Source: Verrucomicrobium spinosum DSM 4136 = JCM 18804
GTDB lineage: Bacteria > Verrucomicrobiota > Verrucomicrobiia > Verrucomicrobiales > Verrucomicrobiaceae
Direction of reading: 5' to 3'
Length of the DNA stretch: 64,000 bases
NCBI RefSeq assembly: GCF_000172155.1
Contig: NZ_ABIZ01000001.1
Coordinates: 4,683,105 to 4,747,104 of the forward strand
Each line of letters starts with the position of its first letter. Positions within the stretch are counted from its first letter, which is position 1. The notes beneath the pieces were generated by a model. It made no database searches and was not told where the DNA came from. It saw only the letters and a program-made list of their open reading frames with translations. A program made the position numbers and the translations under genes. Below are positions 16,118 through 25,361 of this stretch, piece after piece.

Positions 16118-17641
16118 ATGAAACCCTTCCTCTCCTCCCCTCTCTGGGATGCCGGAGCCCCTGAATTCTGGCAGGCCTGGCAGATCCGCCGGTTGCGCGA
16201 CTACCTGAAATCCCGCGTCTTGCCCTTCTCGACGCACTACCGCGAGTTGTTCAAGAGCATCGGCCTGGAGCCTGGCGACATCCGCACCATGCAGGACTGG
16301 GCCAAGGTGCCCTTCACCAGCAAGTCTGACCTCACCGTCTCCAAAGAAAAGCTGCGGGAGTTTGTCCTGATCCCCAACCATCAAACGCTGCGCCGCGAGC
16401 CCAAGGTCATCATCAACACCTTGCTGCACGGCATGAGCCATACCAAGGAGAAGCTGGAGGCGGAATTCCGCCCCCTCCTGCTGACCAGCACTACTGGCCG
16501 CAGCAGCGAGCCCGTGCCCTTCCTCTACACGAAGCATGATCTCAATCACCTCGAACTCTCCGGCAGACGCATCATGGAGACCGGGCGGTCGGACAAAGAG
16601 TACCGTCACGTAAACATCTTCCCCTACGCCCCGCACCTTGCCTTCTGGCAGTCACATTACGCCGGCCTGGGCTTCGGCACCTTCATGATCTCCAGCGGCG
16701 GCGGCAAGTCCATGGGAACGGATGGCAACATCGCCCTGATCGAGCGCATCCAGCCGGACGTGCTCATCGGCATGCCCACCTTTGTGTACCACGTGCTGCG
16801 CCAGGCCGTGGAGGAGAATCGTCACTGGACCTCGCTCAAACGGATCGTGCTCGGCGGGGAAAAGACGCCCCAAGGACTTCGTGCGAAGCTTCGCGAGCTC
16901 TGCGCCCAGCTTGGTTCACTGGGGGTGTATGTCATCAGCATCTATGCCTTCACCGAGGCCAAGATGGCCTGGACGGAGTGCCCGACCCTCCCGCATGAGG
17001 GTGCCAGCGGATTCCACCTCTATCCCGATCTCGGTTTCATCGAACTCGTGGACCCCAAGACCGGGGTGCCGGTACCTCCAGGTGCGCCCGGCGAGATTGT
17101 CTTCACCCCGCTGGATGCCCGCGGCACCGTGGCGATGAGATACCGCACGGGCGACATGGCGGAGGGCGGACTCACCTGGGACGCCTGCCCGCACTGTGGC
17201 CGCCGCTGCCCACGACTGCTGGGCCCCATTTCCCGCGCCAGTGAGGTACGCACCCTCAGGCTGGACAAGATCAAGGGCACCCTGGTGGACTTCAACATGC
17301 TGGAGCACCTGCTCGATGACCAACGCGGCCTGGCTGCCTGGCAGATCGAGCTGCGCAAGCGCCATGATGATCCGCTGGAGTGCGATGAAGTGTACCTCCA
17401 CGTGGCCCCGGATGGCAACATCAACGAGGACACGCTGAAGGACCTGCTCATCCGCCGGTTCCATGAAGTGACGGAGATGACGCCGAATGCGATCCTCTTT
17501 CACACCGTGCCAGAGCTCCGCAATCTTCTGGGCGTGGGGCGCCTGCTGAAGGAGGAGAAGGTGGCTGACCGCCGCCAGGGGCTAGGCCAACCGGGACACG
17601 GACAGAGCCAGAGCCAGCCCCAGACCGCCACCCCGGGCTGA
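16118..17641 (+). CDS. Phenylacetate-CoA-ligase-like adenylate-forming enzyme
   Basis: 507 residues of the PaaK branch of the ANL superfamily. The ATP-binding P-loop is TSTTGRSSEPVPF (123-135). The middle region has GMPTFVYHVLRQ and the adenine-binding YAFTEAKMAW. The late motif YRTGDMAEGG contains the conserved Asp, and it is followed by CPHCGRRCPR, a small Cys cluster often seen in PaaK-like proteins. Such enzymes make acyl-CoA from a carboxylic acid, ATP and CoA. Standing between a patatin lipase and thiolase/FadB/FadE genes, it is best read as the fatty-acyl or aryl-acyl CoA ligase of this pathway, in the place where a FadD would be expected. The C-terminal 30 residues are Gln/Gly/Ser-rich and probably disordered. 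Confidence 0.87.
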   Translation: MKPFLSSPLWDAGAPEFWQAWQIRRLRDYLKSRVLPFSTHYRELFKSIGLEPGDIRTMQDWAKVPFTSKSDLTVSKEKLREFVLIPNHQTLRREPKVIINTLLHGMSHTKEKLEAEFRPLLLTSTTGRSSEPVPFLYTKHDLNHLELSGRRIMETGRSDKEYRHVNIFPYAPHLAFWQSHYAGLGFGTFMISSGGGKSMGTDGNIALIERIQPDVLIGMPTFVYHVLRQAVEENRHWTSLKRIVLGGEKTPQGLRAKLRELCAQLGSLGVYVISIYAFTEAKMAWTECPTLPHEGASGFHLYPDLGFIELVDPKTGVPVPPGAPGEIVFTPLDARGTVAMRYRTGDMAEGGLTWDACPHCGRRCPRLLGPISRASEVRTLRLDKIKGTLVDFNMLEHLLDDQRGLAAWQIELRKRHDDPLECDEVYLHVAPDGNINEDTLKDLLIRRFHEVTEMTPNAILFHTVPELRNLLGVGRLLKEEKVADRRQGLGQPGHGQSQSQPQTATPG

Positions 17642-17696
17642 CGGCCACCAAGGCTCCACCCCACCCGCACGCAATTATTACCCATTTTGATCCTCC

Positions 17697-18980
17697 ATGA
17701 ACGCCTCCCCCCTTGTCATTGTGGCCGGTGCCCGCACCCCCTTCTGCCGGGCTGGCAGCACCCTGGCGGACTTCGACGCCGTGGAACTGGGCCGCCATGC
17801 CGCCAGCGGCTTGTTTACACGAACCGGAATAGACCCCGCTGCTGTGGACGAAACGGTGTTTGGCTGCGTGTCCCAGCCCGCAAACGCGGCCAACATCGCC
17901 CGTGTCATCGCCCTGCGGGCCGGTGTGCCCAAGGAACGCCCCGCCATGACGGTGCACCGCAACTGCGCCTCCGGCATGGAGGCGGTCACCACAGCCCAGG
18001 AAAAACTCGCCGCTGGCCAGGGGGAAGTCTTCCTGGTGGGTGGCACAGAGAGCATGTCCCAGATGCCGCTCCTCTTTCGTCACGAGGCGGCAATCAAGTT
18101 TGCCCTGCTCTCCCGCGCCCGTGGGATGGGCGGCAAGCTCCAGGCGGCCACGGCCTTCCGCCCCCAGGACTTCCTGCCCCTGCTCGCCATCAAGATGGGC
18201 CTGACCGATCCTGTGGCCGAGATCAACATGGGGCAGACAGCCGAGCTCCTGGCGCGTGAGTTCGAGATCTCACGCGATGCCCAGGATGCCATGGCCGTGC
18301 GCTCGCAGCTGCTGGCGGCCCAGCACCGCGGCCATCTGCGTGAGGAGATTGCGCCCATGTTCTCCGGCCGCAAGGATCTCGTGGCTGTGGAGGATGACAA
18401 CGGCGTGCGCACCGACAGCTCGCCGGCCAAACTGGCCAAGCTGCAACCCATCTTTGAGCCCCTCACAGGCACGGTCACCGCGGGGAACTCCTCCCAGGTC
18501 ACAGACGGAGCCGTGGCTCTCCTGGCCTGCAGTGAAGCTCGCGCCCAGCAGCTGGGGGTGGCACCACTGGGACGTCTCGTCAGCCATGCCTACACGGGGT
18601 GTGATCCGGAACGCATGGGCTTGGGCCCCGTGACCGCCATGGCCGCAGCACTCGGTCATGCGGGCTGGAAGCTGAGTGACGTGGACATCATCGAGATCAA
18701 CGAAGCCTTCGCCGCCCAAATCCTCGCCGTGCTCAAGTGCCTGAAGGATCCCGCCAGCGCCCGCAAGGCGGGCCTCAACACGCCGCTGGGCGAGGTGGAT
18801 GACTCCCAGCTCAATCTTCAAGGTGGAGCCATCGCTCTGGGCCACCCGGTGGGAGCCACCGGTGCCCGCCTCATTCTCACCGCCCTCTATCAACTGCGCC
18901 GCGCCGGCAAGCGACGGGCGCTCGTCAGCCTCTGCGTGGGAGGCGGCCAGGGTGGCGCAGTCTGTCTCGAAGCCTTCTAA
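17697..18980 (+). CDS. Acetyl-CoA acyltransferase (thiolase, FadA/FadI type)
   Basis: 427-residue thiolase catalysing the last beta-oxidation step, cleavage of 3-ketoacyl-CoA by CoA. The nucleophile Cys90 lies in HRNCASGMEA, His383 in GHPVGATGA, and the second Cys413 in CVGGGQGG. The substrate segments INEAFAAQ and GNSSQVTDGA are also present. Length and motifs suit the degradative rather than the biosynthetic type, which agrees with the FadB/FadJ-like and acyl-CoA dehydrogenase genes downstream. The start at 17697 follows the ligase stop by 55 bp. Fatty-acid degradation is well supported; chain-length preference is not visible. Confidence 0.93.
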   Translation: MNASPLVIVAGARTPFCRAGSTLADFDAVELGRHAASGLFTRTGIDPAAVDETVFGCVSQPANAANIARVIALRAGVPKERPAMTVHRNCASGMEAVTTAQEKLAAGQGEVFLVGGTESMSQMPLLFRHEAAIKFALLSRARGMGGKLQAATAFRPQDFLPLLAIKMGLTDPVAEINMGQTAELLAREFEISRDAQDAMAVRSQLLAAQHRGHLREEIAPMFSGRKDLVAVEDDNGVRTDSSPAKLAKLQPIFEPLTGTVTAGNSSQVTDGAVALLACSEARAQQLGVAPLGRLVSHAYTGCDPERMGLGPVTAMAAALGHAGWKLSDVDIIEINEAFAAQILAVLKCLKDPASARKAGLNTPLGEVDDSQLNLQGGAIALGHPVGATGARLILTALYQLRRAGKRRALVSLCVGGGQGGAVCLEAF

Positions 18981-19032
18981 CCCGACCGTTTTTTCCTCAC
19001 ACCCTTTTCGCAACCTCAGCCCCTTTGCCGCC

Positions 19033-21135
19033 ATGGATCTCATCGTCCTCGACCCCACTGAAAACCCCTCTGAAGATGCCATGCTGACCACCCCGATCCG
19101 CAAGCACCTGAGCGAACACCGCCCCGCCAGCTTCCACAAGGAAGTGGACGCCGACGGCATCTGCTGGCTCACCTTCGACACCCCGGATTCCCCTGCCAAT
19201 GTGTGGAATCCCAAAACGCTCGATGAGTTTGACTGTCACATCGAAGACCTGCACCGGGACGCCGGCGTCAAAGCTGTGGTTCTGCGCAGCACCAAGGACC
19301 GCGTCTTCATCGCCGGTGCAGACTTGAAGGCCGTGCAAACGCTGCCCGATGAGGAAAGACGCAACCTCCTCGCGCTTGGGCAGGACGTCTTCACCCATCT
19401 GGAGGCCCTGCGCATTCCCAAGATCGCCCTCATTCACGGAGCCTGTGTGGGAGGAGGCTTGGAGACTGTCCTGGCCTGTGACTGGCGCATTGCCAGCGAC
19501 AGCGATGTCACCCGCCTGGGTCTGCCAGAGGTCATGCTCGGCCTCATTCCCGGCTGGGGCGGCTGCACCCGTCTCTCACGGCTCATCGGCCTGCCCAAGG
19601 CCCTGGACCTCATTGTGCGCGGGAAGCTGGTGAAGGCCAGCCATGCCCGGAAGCTGGGGATCGTGCAGCATGTGGTGCCGAGGGAGAGAATGGAGGACCT
19701 GGCGCGCAAGCTGGCGCTTTCCGCGAACCACCGGCCGCGCCGTCACCACCTGCACCTCACCCAGGCCTGGCCGGTGCCGCAATTCCTCCGTTTCCGGGCC
19801 AAGACCATGCTCTGGAGCAAGTTCCCCTGGATGCGCCATCATGACGCCGCCCCCATCGCGGCGGTGGATGTCATCACCCGCGGTGCCGGCCGTACCGCAG
19901 AGAAATCCCTGGCCCTGGAGCAGGAGACCCTGCGCCGACTCACCGAATCCGGTGGTGCCCGCCGGTTCATCGATGTCTTCCTGCGCAAGGAGGCCGCGTC
20001 CAAGAAGCTGCCTCCGTTGTTTCATGGGATCGAGGCTCCTCCGATCACCCGCACCGCCGTCATCGGAGCGGGCGTCATGGGCTCTGGCATTGCCTACACC
20101 CTCGCCAGCCGGGGCACCCGGGTGCTGCTGAAGGACATGAGCAACGCCGCCCTGGCCAAAGGGGCGGAGCGCATCGGAGGACTGCTGCATAGCGGGGTGA
20201 AGAGCCGGGCCCTCACCACCAAACAGGGCCGGGAGACGCATGACCTTATTTCCTACACCTCAGAGGAGGTGCCGCTCAAACAGATGGACCTCGTCATCGA
20301 GGCCGTCGTGGAGGACAGGGAGGTGAAGAAGCGCCTCTTTGCCGAGCTGGCCGCCCAATGCCGCCCAGACACCGTCCTGGCAACCAATACCTCCGCACTT
20401 TCTGTAGAGGAGCTGGCCGCCGCCACCCCGCATCCTGAGCGGGTCATCGGTCTGCATTTTTTCAATCCCGCCCACCTTATGCCTCTGGTGGAGGTCATCG
20501 CACCTGCTCAGGCCTCCCCGGCGGCGATCGCCGCCGCGCTCCGCTTTGTGCAGGGGCTGGGCAAGACGCCCATCGTCGTGCAGGACCGTCCTGGTTTTGT
20601 CGTGAACCGCATTCTCATGCCTTACTTGCTGGGAGCGGTGCAACTCGCCTCCACCATGCGGGACCCCTGGGAGCTGGACGACGCCATGACGGACTTCGGC
20701 ATGCCCATGGGCCCCCTCCGACTGCTCGATGAGGTGGGCTTCGATGTTGCCCTGCATGTCGAGAAGACTCTGAGGGCCGCGTTTGGCGACCGCATCCCGC
20801 AAAGCGATCTGCTCGACCAACTCGCCACGGCAGGGATGATGGGGCACAAGAACGGTCGCGGTTTTTACACCGGCTTCAACGACCGCCACGGACCGCAGCC
20901 CAATCCCGAAATCCTCCGCTACATCAAGCCCAGGGAGCTGCCCGAGTTCACAGAACGTGAACAGATGGCCACCTACCTGAACGGCCTCATGCAGAAAGAG
21001 GCCCAGCTCTGCCTGGAGGAGGGCGTAGCCGCCTCCGCCAGTGACATCGAACTGGCCATGATCCTCGGCTCCGGCTACCCGGCCTTCCGGCCCCTGTTTC
21101 CTCCTGCAACTTCACCCCCATCTGACCTGCCATGA
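19033..21135 (+). CDS. Enoyl-CoA hydratase/3-hydroxyacyl-CoA dehydrogenase fusion (FadB/FadJ type)
   Basis: About 700 residues. The N-terminal crotonase domain has the oxyanion hole AGADLKA and two catalytic Glu, one in GGGLETVLACDW and one in LPEVMLGLIPGWGG. The C-terminal NAD-dependent dehydrogenase has the Rossmann motif VIGAGVMGSGIA, the catalytic His in GLHFFNPAHLMPLVEV and the partner motif DRPGFVVNRILMPY. It performs the two middle steps of beta-oxidation and should form a complex with the adjacent thiolase. A longer frame extends back into the thiolase gene and is not homologous; 19033 (MDLIV) or 19081 (MLTTP) are the plausible starts. Its stop overlaps the next start in ATGA, indicating translational coupling. 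Confidence 0.93.
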   Translation: MDLIVLDPTENPSEDAMLTTPIRKHLSEHRPASFHKEVDADGICWLTFDTPDSPANVWNPKTLDEFDCHIEDLHRDAGVKAVVLRSTKDRVFIAGADLKAVQTLPDEERRNLLALGQDVFTHLEALRIPKIALIHGACVGGGLETVLACDWRIASDSDVTRLGLPEVMLGLIPGWGGCTRLSRLIGLPKALDLIVRGKLVKASHARKLGIVQHVVPRERMEDLARKLALSANHRPRRHHLHLTQAWPVPQFLRFRAKTMLWSKFPWMRHHDAAPIAAVDVITRGAGRTAEKSLALEQETLRRLTESGGARRFIDVFLRKEAASKKLPPLFHGIEAPPITRTAVIGAGVMGSGIAYTLASRGTRVLLKDMSNAALAKGAERIGGLLHSGVKSRALTTKQGRETHDLISYTSEEVPLKQMDLVIEAVVEDREVKKRLFAELAAQCRPDTVLATNTSALSVEELAAATPHPERVIGLHFFNPAHLMPLVEVIAPAQASPAAIAAALRFVQGLGKTPIVVQDRPGFVVNRILMPYLLGAVQLASTMRDPWELDDAMTDFGMPMGPLRLLDEVGFDVALHVEKTLRAAFGDRIPQSDLLDQLATAGMMGHKNGRGFYTGFNDRHGPQPNPEILRYIKPRELPEFTEREQMATYLNGLMQKEAQLCLEEGVAASASDIELAMILGSGYPAFRPLFPPATSPPSDLP

Positions 21136-22994
21136 AAATCAAGCATCCCTCCTCCACACCTCCCAAGTCGGTGCTCGACACTTCAAAGATGTCTGAAGGC
21201 CAGCGGGCCGCGTTGGAGATGACCGAGGCGGCCCGCGATGAAAGGGACCGCAACTCCGGCTTCGCGGCCTCTCTCTTCGACGGCGCCCCTGACACCTCCA
21301 CCCTGCTCCCCTTCCCGCGCCAGACGCTGGAAGACCGCGACCAGGGGGACGCCTTCCTGCTGCTGTTAAAAAGTTTCCTCGAATCGCATACCGATCCTGA
21401 TGCCATCGACCGGGAGGGCGAGATCCCAGATGCCGTGCTGGAAGGACTCGCGTCACTCGGTGCCTTTGGCATCAAGATCCCTGTGAAGTACGGGGGGCTG
21501 GGGCTGAGCCAGACCAACTACTCCCGCACGGCCATGCTGCTGGGCGGCGTATGTGGGAACATGGCCGCCCTGCTGTCCGCCCACCAATCCATCGGTGTGC
21601 CGCAGCCTTTGCTGATGTTTGGCACAGAGGAGCAGAAGGCGCGCTTTCTCCCGCGTTGCGCGAAAGGCGAGATCAGCGCCTTCGCCCTGACAGAACAGGA
21701 CGTCGGCTCCGACCCCGCACGCATGAAGACCCAGGCGGTCAAGTCCGCAGACGGCACACACTATGTGTTGAATGGGGAGAAGCTCTGGTGCACCAACGGC
21801 ACCAAGGCCGGTGTGCTGGTGGTAATGGCTCGAACCCCAAGCCCGACGCATCCGCATGCGACCACCGCATTTATTGTGGAGACCAGCATGCCCGGTGTGG
21901 AAGTGGTGCAACGTTGCCACTTCATGGGGCTGCGTGCTCTTTACAACGGTGTCATGCGCTTTCACGACGTGCGGGTGCCCGTGGAGAATGTGCTGGGTGG
22001 CGAAGGCCGGGGCTTGAAGGTCGCGCTTACCACCTTGAATACCGGCCGCATCACCCTGCCTGCAGCATGTGCCGGTCTGGCCAAATACTGCCTGGAAGTC
22101 TCCACCCGCTGGGCTCGCGATCGGGTGCAATGGGGCCAGCCCATCGGCCGGCACGCTGCCATCGCAGACAAACTGGCCCGCATGGCCGCCCACACCTTCG
22201 CCTTGGAGGCGGTGGTCCGCTATGTCAGCGCCCTGGTGGATCGGGACAAAAATGCCGACGTCCGACTCGAAGCCGCCCTGGGCAAGCTCTGGGGCAGTGA
22301 GCGGGGCTGGGAGATCGTGGATGACACCATGCAGATCCGTGGTGGCCGTGGCTATGAAACGGCGGACAGTCTGAAGTCCCGCGGCGAGAAGCCGGAACCG
22401 ATTGAGCGCTTCTTCCGTGACGCCCGCATCAACACCATCTTTGAAGGCAGCAGCGAGATCATGCGCCTCTTCATCGCCCGGGAGATGCTGGACTCGCATC
22501 TCAAGCTGGGGGCTGCCGCGTTCAATACCAAGCTGCCGCTCAAGGATCGCGCCCTGGTGTTTCTGCGGGCAGCCAGGCACTACGCCAAATGGTACCCCAC
22601 GCGCTTCCTTCCCTTTTCGGATGACAGGGATGATATCAACCTGCACCCGGATCTGGAGCAGAGCATGCGCGATGTCCGTCGTCTCAGCCGCAAGCTGGCC
22701 CGGCACACCCTGTATGCCATGCTGCGCTATGGACCCAAGCTGGAACGTGAGCAACTCGTCCTCGGCCGGCTGGTGGACATCGGTGCAGAGATCTTTGCCC
22801 TTGGCTGTGCCGCCTCCTATGCCCAGAGCAAGGTGGAGGATGCCTTCAGCCCCACGGCAGAGGTGGATCGCGTGACCTCCCTCGTGAAGTACCACACCCG
22901 CCTGGTTCGCGGCAAAACCAGCCGTCTATTCCGCGAACTCTTCAATCCCGCCGATCACGAGGGCTATGCGCTCGCGAAGCGGATGCTTGGTTAG
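21132..22994 (+). CDS. Acyl-CoA dehydrogenase (VLCAD-like, extended C terminus)
   Basis: 620-residue flavoprotein that introduces the 2,3-double bond into acyl-CoA. The substrate/FAD segments AFALTEQDVGSDPARM and WCTNGTKAG are clear. RDRVQWGQPIG and GGRGYETADS mark the FAD-binding helices. The Glu of IFEGSSEIMRLF occupies the catalytic-base position used in VLCAD/ACAD9. The extra C-terminal domain of about 170 residues also resembles the VLCAD group. The start overlaps the FadB/FadJ-type stop by 4 bp, so expression is coupled. It closes the operon. The sequence right after the stop is a short GGTAAGNGGTAAG micro-repeat rather than a terminator hairpin. Confidence 0.93.
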   Translation: MKIKHPSSTPPKSVLDTSKMSEGQRAALEMTEAARDERDRNSGFAASLFDGAPDTSTLLPFPRQTLEDRDQGDAFLLLLKSFLESHTDPDAIDREGEIPDAVLEGLASLGAFGIKIPVKYGGLGLSQTNYSRTAMLLGGVCGNMAALLSAHQSIGVPQPLLMFGTEEQKARFLPRCAKGEISAFALTEQDVGSDPARMKTQAVKSADGTHYVLNGEKLWCTNGTKAGVLVVMARTPSPTHPHATTAFIVETSMPGVEVVQRCHFMGLRALYNGVMRFHDVRVPVENVLGGEGRGLKVALTTLNTGRITLPAACAGLAKYCLEVSTRWARDRVQWGQPIGRHAAIADKLARMAAHTFALEAVVRYVSALVDRDKNADVRLEAALGKLWGSERGWEIVDDTMQIRGGRGYETADSLKSRGEKPEPIERFFRDARINTIFEGSSEIMRLFIAREMLDSHLKLGAAAFNTKLPLKDRALVFLRAARHYAKWYPTRFLPFSDDRDDINLHPDLEQSMRDVRRLSRKLARHTLYAMLRYGPKLEREQLVLGRLVDIGAEIFALGCAASYAQSKVEDAFSPTAEVDRVTSLVKYHTRLVRGKTSRLFRELFNPADHEGYALAKRMLG

Positions 22995-23933
22995 TTCGGT
23001 AAGCGGTAAGTGGTAAACGGGCACCTGGCGGAAGAGTCTGGCGGTGCCCACCTAGGGGGAGCGGAGCAGATGACCGGACATAGGGGCATGTGGCGTCGGT
23101 AGAAACTTGATGACATGACCGCAAGGACGAGGCTTGCAGACACTTCAGCTAGTGCCTCGTCACATCCACAACTACGAACGGTGTTGTTCGGCACCTGGCA
23201 GAAGGCATCCTCAAACACCTTCCGTATCCGCAAGCACCCCGATGGCTCGCGCCTCAACTCCTAGTCACTGGTGTTTGATCACCCATCACCCAGCGCCCCT
23301 GTAGTTGTCGACGTGAGGAGAACAGACCAACCGCGCGCGTTTTGGGGTGGCCGCCAAAGAACCACCTTGAGGCGACCACCCCAAATCGAAGCTGATCCCC
23401 AGCGGGGATCTCTAACACAGCCCAACGTTGGGCACCTCCCAGGACGATGATCAGGTGGGAAGGCCGACCGCATCTGCTTTCTCCCCACCGCCATCAACAC
23501 CCCCACGTCAGTCGGACCTGATGTCTTGTGTTGCCTGACGTTCGCGGCAAGATGCCGCAAACAGCACGCAGGATGCGTGCGCTCCCCGAGCTTCCCAGGC
23601 ACAGGCCATCTGAACCCTGTCAGTCTATGCTTCACCACCCCAGGTTCCTTGGCTGGCACCAACTGAAGCGTCTGCAACTTTCTGACCCGCGGAATACGAC
23701 CGCATGCCCAAGGAATACTCCACGTCGTCCACGAGGGGCAGGGCCCGATGGCCGCATACGCTCCGCCGCGAGCGTCCCACAGGCACCGAGGAAAGAACCC
23801 GGTCTAATTTCCCCCAACCCTACGCCCGGCGGCTTACGGACTCGGGATTATTTCCACCTTCCCCCCCGGCCCAAAACATGCAAGAGCGGTTCTCATCCAC
23901 CCCCTACCGCTTGAAAAGCGAAGACCCTGAACC
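22995..23933. other. Gene-free stretch rich in palindromes
   Basis: No credible gene was found; the short open frames here have no family features. It begins with micro-repeats (GGTAAGCGGTAAGTGGTAAAC) straight after the acyl-CoA dehydrogenase stop. Palindromes: arms TTTGGGGTGGCCGCC (23341-23355) and GGCGACCACCCCAAA (23371-23385), one mismatch; GATCCCC-AGC-GGGGATC (23394-23410); GCCCAACGTTGGGC (23420-23433); GCGGCA-AGA-TGCCGC (23544-23558); GCACGCA-GGA-TGCGTGC (23564-23580). The last two belong to a segment that recurs in degraded form near 46091-46145. Confidence 0.75.
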
Positions 23934-23968
23934 CAAAAAACAAAAAAAGGCGGGGCCGAAGCCCCGCC
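23934..23968 (-). terminator. Intrinsic terminator of the small basic protein gene
   Basis: A perfect 8-bp stem GGCGGGGC/GCCCCGCC with a 4-nt loop (23949-23968) is followed, in the minus direction, by a T-rich run complementary to AAAAAACAAAAAAA (23934-23948). It starts 35 bp after the stop at 24003. It is one of only two textbook intrinsic terminators in the window. Confidence 0.9.
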
Positions 23969-24002
23969 ACTCAAAAGATTAAAAAAGACTCACCTGGCCG
24001 GA

Positions 24003-24233
24003 CTAGGCCTGCTCTTCAGCTTCGGGAGCCTTGCCTTCCGCCTTCTTCACGGCAGGAGCCTTGGTGCTCTTTTTGGCCGCAGGCTTTTTGGCTGCCTTCT
24101 TCTCGTCGGAACCCGCCTCCGCCTTGACGCGGGAGGATTTCCGAACCACGCCGGACTTGGCAAGCGCCTTCTTACGTTCGAGGTAAGCCTTGCGGCGGCG
24201 GCGCTTGATGATTTTGCTGTGCTGTTGTCCCAT
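24003..24233 (-). CDS. Small Lys/Ala-rich basic protein
   Basis: 76 residues, very basic at the N terminus (IIKRRRRKAYLERKKALAK), then a histone-H1-like Ala/Lys/Pro tail (KKAAKKPAAKKSTKAPAVKK) that ends acidic (EAEEQA). No family was assigned. The composition suggests non-specific binding to nucleic acid or ribosomes, and AlphaK-type tails of this kind also occur in bacterial nucleoid proteins. A strong intrinsic terminator 35 bp downstream and a clean start argue that it is a real, well expressed single gene. It is transcribed divergently from yebC-rho. Confidence 0.75.
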   Translation of the reverse strand: MGQQHSKIIKRRRRKAYLERKKALAKSGVVRKSSRVKAEAGSDEKKAAKKPAAKKSTKAPAVKKAEGKAPEAEEQA

Positions 24234-24608
24234 GATATTCAGATTGAAAAACGGCGGTCAGCTTTCCACCGGCCCACGCAGGAAGCAAGACGAAAGTTAC
24301 GCGAAAGGCACTTGTCCTCCGGCACCCCCCTCCGCAACGGAATAAAAAAGGGGTTGCGCGAGCCGCCGTTATCATTCACACTCAGGATGTCGACGGGCTC
24401 GCAAGCCCGCGCATGTGACCGAAGTTGCCTCCCGCGCAACGGTTCTCCCGCCCAGAAAGCCGCAGCAGATGCGACCTATATGGTGTTTTTTCGGCAGGAG
24501 CCAACCCTTGAATCGCCCGACTTCGTTCATTGATGGTTCTCTCTTCAGGCATCCACATGCGCCGGACAGCCCGGCCTCCCCACTCCCAATCCCAGCTCTA
24601 TTTTTTGC
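24234..24608. other. Divergent intergenic region before yebC-rho
   Basis: 375 bp with no gene. It must hold the promoters of the small basic protein (minus) and of yebC-rho (plus), but no convincing -35/-10 pair was identified. A 6-bp hairpin CGGGCT-CGCA-AGCCCG lies at 24394-24409 without a T-run. An A/T-rich island (GGAATAAAAAAGGGG) near 24340 is flanked by CGCAAC and GTTGCG. Confidence 0.5.
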
Positions 24609-25361
24609 ATGGCAGGCCACAACAAATGGTCGAAGGTCAAACATATCAAAGCCGTTGTTGACGCGAAACGCGGCAAAGTTTTCAGCAAATTCAGCAAGGA
24701 ACTCACCCTCGCTGCCAAGCTGGGCGGTTCAAACCCTGAACTGAACGCCCGGCTTCGCACCGCCATTCTCAATGCTCGCGCTATGAACATGCCCGGAGAC
24801 AACATCGAACGCGCCATCAAAAAGGGCGCGGGCGAACTCGGTGGCGCGTCGCTGGAAGAGATCGTGTACGAGGGCTACGGCCAGGGTGGAGTCGCCATGC
24901 TCATTGAGGTGGTTACCGACAATCGCAACCGCGCCGTCGCGGATATCCGGCTCATCATGAGCAAGCTGGGTGGGACCTTCGCCGATGCTGGCAGCGTGAG
25001 CTACCTGTTCCAGCGCCGGGGAGAAATCCGCCTGGACAAAGGCACCCTCACAGAGGATGCTGCAATGGAGCTGGCCTTGGAGTCCGGCGGCGAGGACATG
25101 GTGGATGGTGAGGATGACTGGGTCATCTACACGGCTCAAGACCAGCTTTTTGCCGTGGGCGGTGCGCTCCAGGCCAAAGGCGTCTCACCTCGCTCGCAGC
25201 AGCTAGTTTATCAGCCTTCCACCACGGTCACCCTCACAGATGTGGCCACCGCACGCGCTTTCCTGAAACTCTACGACCAACTGGACGACTACGACGACAC
25301 CCAGAATGTCCATGCGAACTTCGAGATCGCGGACGATGTCGCAGCCCAGCTCTCAGAGTGA
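24609..25361 (+). CDS. yebC: YebC/PmpR-family protein
   Basis: 250 residues, the usual length. The hallmark N terminus MAGHNKWSKVKHIKAVVDAK is followed by GKVFSKFSKELTLAAKLGG and, further on, IERAIKKGAGE and YEGYGQGGVAMLIEVVTDN. YebC/TACO1 proteins bind DNA or assist translation of difficult sequences such as polyproline in some bacteria. That is notable here because the next gene encodes a Rho with many Pro/Ala-rich segments. The stop overlaps a GTG start of rho by 4 bp (GTGA), so the two are probably translated together. Confidence 0.95.
   Translation: MAGHNKWSKVKHIKAVVDAKRGKVFSKFSKELTLAAKLGGSNPELNARLRTAILNARAMNMPGDNIERAIKKGAGELGGASLEEIVYEGYGQGGVAMLIEVVTDNRNRAVADIRLIMSKLGGTFADAGSVSYLFQRRGEIRLDKGTLTEDAAMELALESGGEDMVDGEDDWVIYTAQDQLFAVGGALQAKGVSPRSQQLVYQPSTTVTLTDVATARAFLKLYDQLDDYDDTQNVHANFEIADDVAAQLSE

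Noticed and set aside
23704-23982. 92-codon frame before the small basic protein
   Set aside because: It crosses the terminator hairpin at 23949-23968 and has no recognisable features.
24003-24233. Identity with the small basic signature protein of the PVC superphylum
   Set aside because: Size and charge would fit, but the N terminus does not match what I recall of that family; a profile search would decide.
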